Positions 60,430 through 64,000 of a stretch of 64,000 nucleotides of DNA are shown here, piece by piece (within the stretch, counting starts at the first letter, position 1; each line of letters opens with the position of its first letter). A program made the position numbers and the translations under genes. Source of the DNA: Ectobius pallidus (Eukaryota; Arthropoda; Insecta; Blattodea; Ectobiidae); the NCBI GenBank assembly GCA_964059195.1, contig CAXKWD010000006.1, forward strand, positions 134,848,039 to 134,912,038, read 5' to 3'. The notes beneath the pieces were generated by a model that had not been told where the DNA came from, did no database searches, and was given only the letters and a program-made list of their open reading frames with translations.

Positions 60430-62300
60430 AGAAATACCGTATTATTGCTTTGAATGCAATAACTACCATGACCGTGACTGTAAGGAAAATTTTCTTAAAT
60501 CTGCCCACATATAATCGAAACTATAAAATATAATTATGTACTGATGTTCTTTGTTATACAAGGATTTATTAGACACACTGTGTACAAAAAAATGGTACAG
60601 AGCTAGTCATTTGCATAATGCGATAGAGGCATTGTTCTTCTTTTACAGCCTATGATATGATAAGTTCTACACGTTAGACCGCTGAGTGTGCACTGGCACC
60701 TGTCTGTGATGTCATGGCGTCCCACGTTATAAAGTGCAGATGATTACTCTTGTGTTACGAACATCAGTTCTGAAACACAATTATTTTACTGAAAATTTAC
60801 CCAGTAATATCTAAAAAGAATTTTCTCCCTCCATCACAGTGACGATTACAGCGGTTAAATAATTTATCATCTACCCTGCTTGCCAGATGTGTATATCTTT
60901 GGTCAGTTTGGCTAATTTGCGGGCAATGATGCTAAAAATATTTCGAGAAAATTAGCTACCTGTTTTTGGATAATTATAGCCAATTTATTAAATTGTTGAA
61001 TTTAATATTGTGCATATTGTATAAAACATATTACAGAAGATAAAACTAAACATGACAACTGTGTATTAGTCAGTTCATTGCCAGCTTTTGTAGTGTAATA
61101 TCGTAGTGTGAGTTCAACGGTTTCGCTCAGTTCCACATCTTATTTGTGTTATATTGTGCATCTGTGCAGCGTATATTGCGACCCGTTCTTTGTTTTATTT
61201 TTCCTATTGTGTGTTTAATTAAATTGTTAATTACGTACTTACTCATCGTGAATAGAAAATATAATCCAAAATGGGAAGCCGATCATAAATAGCTAATGAA
61301 AGTGCAATATTTTATAAACTGTGTAACTATTTTATTTTTATTTTCCAGAAACATCAGTTAGCGAAGCATGAAAACATACCATTAACATATAAGTTGTACA
61401 TCAAAAGTGGCTAGAGGGGATATTTTTATTAATATAATGGACGATTTTGTCTAAAAGCGTGTGGCAGTCCTGCGGCTGATTTAACGGAAGGCTATTTTAT
61501 TATGGATTTCTGTGAGCTTATATTTTATTTGTAGATAAGATAAATAAATACAATTATGATTTCACAGGTTAAATGGTTTTATGTTTTGACATTTTTAAGC
61601 GAAAAAAATATTTCCTTTGTTCTCAACTGTCATCAACTAAATTGCACTTAACTATTGTAAAATAATAACAAATGCAGGTCATAGGAAATATGTTTCTTGT
61701 CACTAATAATGAAATGTTCGCTATTTGCCTTCCTGCTGTAACAACTTATTGCCCTTCATGTGACAAATGTTATTAGCAAACCATTACTTTATTTTGTAAG
61801 TAACATTGTGTGTTAGTACTGTAGGTTAAATTTAGATATTGTTTGGTCTGTGTTTATTTAAATCAACCGTGTATACACGCAGATAGGAGTACGTATGTTT
61901 TCTGTATAAACTGTGTTAATAGAGCATATTTTTCGCAGTACATGTGTACATAATAATAATACAGAGTGGATCAGAATTAAAATTGAACATTCATAGCCGA
62001 AATACATGCTCTGGGGTCCCCTGAATCCGAAAATTCAGTCTTCAGACAAAATGTGTGTTTCTTTATATCTATGAACAGCATTGCTGTGGAACAAAAAATC
62101 GTATAAAGTAAAAACTTAATCTTGATTTTTTTTGTAGATATACCACATTACATTTTTCGCTATTGTCTCGAAAACGGATGTAACGAAACTTATATTTTAA
62201 TTTTTCGCAATAATTGTCTGAAGGATACTTATAACCTAGCTTTCGTTTGCACAGACTCAGAATTTAATTCTTACGTGGCGAATAAATCATCTTCGCATGA
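60430..62300. other. No gene seen
   Basis: AT-rich sequence with no recognised element or frame. Confidence 0.45.
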
Positions 62301-62460
62301 TGCTAGCTACGAGGGAAAGTCATTAAGTAAGTCACAAAAGATAATAAAAAAATAATTTACAGTTAAAGCATGGACAGCCTTAAGGGCTCATGCAACGAAT
62401 AATCTAAAAAGATAGTTTTTCTTGTTAACAATAAAAGCACTTCATTCATTCTTTCACTTT

Positions 62461-62715
62461 TCCCATCGTTTTATCAGAGCCCCAATTCCAGCTGCATAAA
62501 ATTATTTGGGTTGCTGTCGTCATCTGCAAATTGTTTGCCTCCAAGATGTTGTTTCAGTGGACCAAACAGATGAAAATCTCTTGGGGCTAAGTAAGGTGGA
62601 TTCAACGAAATTGTTGAATTGTATCCCGAGTTCAACATGAAGTCCAACTGTGGATGAGACACCAACCCAAAGAATTTTATGCAGCTGGAATTGGGGCTCT
62701 AATAAAACGATGGGA
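62461..62715 (-). pseudogene. mariner transposase fragments forming an inverted repeat
   Basis: On the minus strand the frame contains SLNPPYLAPRDFHLFGPLKQ and HLGGKQFADDD, matching the mariner catalytic block 'HPPYSPDLAPSDFHLF..LK..L.G..F'. The third catalytic aspartate is in the 'D' of this block. It then jumps to FYAAGIGALIKRW. The same C-terminal sequence occurs in plus orientation at 62663-62715, so 62461-62513 and 62663-62715 are inverted copies. The element has therefore suffered internal deletion plus inversion. Confidence 0.85.
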
Positions 62716-62730
62716 TAAGTGCATCATCGT

Positions 62731-63450
62731 GTAAACCACTAAGTTCAGTGCTAAACGAACTACAGACAATAAGTGTTAATAAATGGGAAGAAGAATGGAA
62801 CAGTACAAAAAACGGTACAGTGACAAAGTTGTTTCTCCCCAGTATAAAAGACAGGTTAAAAATAAACGTACCGCTAAGTGGAAAAATAACTAGCTTCTTA
62901 ACAGGCCATGGGAAAATGAACTCATACTATTTCCGATTTAATATAACAACCAGTCCTATGTGTACGTGTGGAAATGAAGAACAGACAGTGGATCACCTAC
63001 TATTTAAATGTATCAAACTTGAAAGGGAAAGACAAATTTTTAAGGATAATATGATAAGTAAACATGGAAAATGGACATTTGACAAAATCAAATTAATGCG
63101 CTATTATACACAAGAACTAATCTCGTTCATTAATTCGATAGATTTAGATAAGCTGTAAAAGAATGAAGTAGTAATACAAGTAGTTAACTAATATATCAGA
63201 AATACAGGAGATTAACTAATATATAAATAGAGTATACCTACATGTTAAATAATATTGTAAAGAATAGTATGAAAATTTAGTTTTAATAAGGTAATGAATA
63301 AGTTCCACAGTAACCAGCCATAGAATAAGGAAGATAAAAGACAGTATATTATATGCATTAAAATGTAATATTAGTAATTAGTGCATGTAGTATTACTCTC
63401 ATTGTAATGGGACATGCAGTTAATAAACAAATAAATAAAAATATAAAAAA
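62731..63450 (+). mobile_element. RNase-H-type LINE (Jockey/R1/I group), 5'-truncated, with poly(A) and TSD
   Basis: A 720-bp insert flanked by an exact 14-bp duplication AAGTGCATCATCGT (62717-62730 and 63451-63464). It ends in an A-rich tail (AAATAAATAAAAATATAAAAAA). It carries the open C-terminus of ORF2 and about 290 bp of 3' untranslated sequence. Confidence 0.93.
62748..63158 (+). CDS. LINE ORF2 C-terminal fragment, open
   Basis: An open frame of about 136 codons. It holds KWEEEWNSTKNGTVTKLFLP, then ITSFLTGHGKMNSYYFRFNI, then MCTCGNEEQTVDHLLFKC, a C-x-C...H-x(4)-C zinc motif at about residues 72-88, and ends FINSIDLDKL. This is the C-terminus downstream of RNase H in Jockey/R1/I-group LINEs. 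All catalytic domains are missing because of 5' truncation. Unlike its relative at 42330-42746 it has no frameshift, which fits a younger insertion. It is not expected to be expressed as a functional protein. Confidence 0.85.
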   Translation: MLNELQTISVNKWEEEWNSTKNGTVTKLFLPSIKDRLKINVPLSGKITSFLTGHGKMNSYYFRFNITTSPMCTCGNEEQTVDHLLFKCIKLERERQIFKDNMISKHGKWTFDKIKLMRYYTQELISFINSIDLDKL

Positions 63451-63569
63451 AAGTGCATCATCGTTGCTGGAGATTATGTGGAAAAATAAAAATTGTTTCC
63501 AAATGATTATCATGGTAAAATATTTTTTTATTATCTTTTGTGACTTACTTAATCACTTTCCCTCGTACT

Positions 63570-64000
63570 ACTCACGTCTTGGAATACGACCCCATAAGCC
63601 TGTTCTATATCAGAGTGTGATGTGTAAAGTTATGTTTACCATGCTGAAGGTAGAGGAAGTTACTTAGGTGTGGTACATCATACTTTTTAATATAATATTT
63701 AGGTTTTTCAAAGACTACTCGCTGGGTTAAAGAACTGTCTGTATTCCGCCTTGTTCTTTACGTAAGTTGTTGTCATATAAGTAGGCCTATAGAATACATC
63801 ATATGGTTTAACTTTTTTTGCTGCGTTTAGTGATAGATTGATCGTGTATACCTCTCATAACACTTTAGGGAATTAATACGATTGATACTATAAATATCAA
63901 TAAGATTTGGTAGGCCTATATGATAAATATCCATTTTCTGAAGGATTGCCAGTTCTATTTTAAGCATTCTTTACCATTATTTTTTCATTCTGTTGTTTTT
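63570..64000. other. No gene seen
   Basis: AT-rich sequence with two TAGGCCTA palindromes; nothing else recognised. Confidence 0.4.

Larger units (their letters stand above)
62664..63489 (+). pseudogene. mariner transposase C-terminus, split by LINE
   Basis: Plus-strand codons KEFYAAGIGALIKRWDKCII end at the insertion point, and after the LINE and duplicated target they resume as KCIIVAGDYVEK and a TAA stop (63487-63489). 'GI..L..RW.KCI...GDY.E' is the standard C-terminus of mariner transposases. The reading is continuous if the insert and one TSD copy are discounted. Confidence 0.88.
62310..63565 (+). mobile_element. mariner element, rearranged, with nested LINE
   Basis: Inverted ends of about 45 bp begin CGAGGGAAAGTCATTAAGTA (62310) and, from the right end 63565 inverted, CGAGGGAAAGTGATTAAGTA. 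TA flanks both (62308-62309, 63566-63567). The transposase is reduced to fragments: an inverted catalytic piece, an inverted repeat of the C-terminal codons, and the true C-terminus split by a LINE. Without the LINE it is about 520 bp, well short of the usual 1.3 kb of mariner. Confidence 0.9.

Noticed and set aside
1..64000. CRISPR arrays, bacterial operons, rRNA genes
   Set aside because: No regularly spaced repeats, no operon-like gene packing and no rRNA sequence were seen; the repeat content is eukaryotic.

Overview
The window looks like transposon-rich non-coding DNA from a large, AT-rich arthropod genome, most likely an insect. The reasons are long gene-free stretches, ATT, CAT, GA and TA microsatellites, tRNA-headed SINEs, 5'-truncated non-LTR retrotransposons, mariner, pogo/Tigger and hAT elements, and an arthropod-type zinc-cluster/transposase-like open reading frame. 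A cockroach or termite is a guess from the style of the LINE 3' ends, not a demonstrated assignment. I found no intact multi-exon host gene, rRNA, functional tRNA, CRISPR array or bacterial-type operon. Most short open frames are chance frames or shadows of repeats.

Layout. 2-6154: a young LTR retrotransposon on the minus strand with two 1564-bp LTRs that look identical and no gag or pol. 6274-6830: a hAT-type element with a perfect 8-bp target-site duplication (TSD). 7060-8660: microsatellites and a LINE tail. 9318-9939: a foldback element whose left arm is interrupted by a TA-flanked MITE; the other arm keeps the empty site. 10-22 kb: mostly featureless AT-rich DNA with one hAT-like element near 20 kb. 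23040-23523: a hAT deletion derivative that keeps the start of a BED-finger transposase. 23890-25263: a LINE copy and a SINE, both with TSDs. 26074-27736: the main coding relic, a minus-strand protein of about 550 residues broken by one frameshift and one stop. 28.7-33.1 kb: a truncated SINE, a hAT-like end pair and a GGGG-rich hAT MITE. 33.5 kb: a candidate recursive splice site. 34.5-35.9 kb: foldback elements. 38.7-42.7 kb: LINE fragments. 44.5-48.1 kb: two hAT elements, a duplicated fragment, a SINE and a nested MITE. 48.9-56.6 kb: SINE, LINE, pogo-like and hAT copies. 59.1-60.4 kb: a MITE and a pogo/Tigger-like element whose end is tandemly triplicated. 62310-63565: a mariner with an internal inversion and a LINE inserted in the last codons of its transposase.

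The mobile elements do not form a pathway, but they record a sequence of events. Several insertions are datable relative to one another because they are nested, and many have exact TSDs, so ends can be placed to the base. The least routine signals are: a short hairpin motif shared by two or three foldback elements; a hAT MITE family whose three copies carry 3, 2 and 1 units of an internal minisatellite; the mariner/LINE nest; the recursive-splice-like site; and a strong excess of the palindrome TAGGCCTA across the window.
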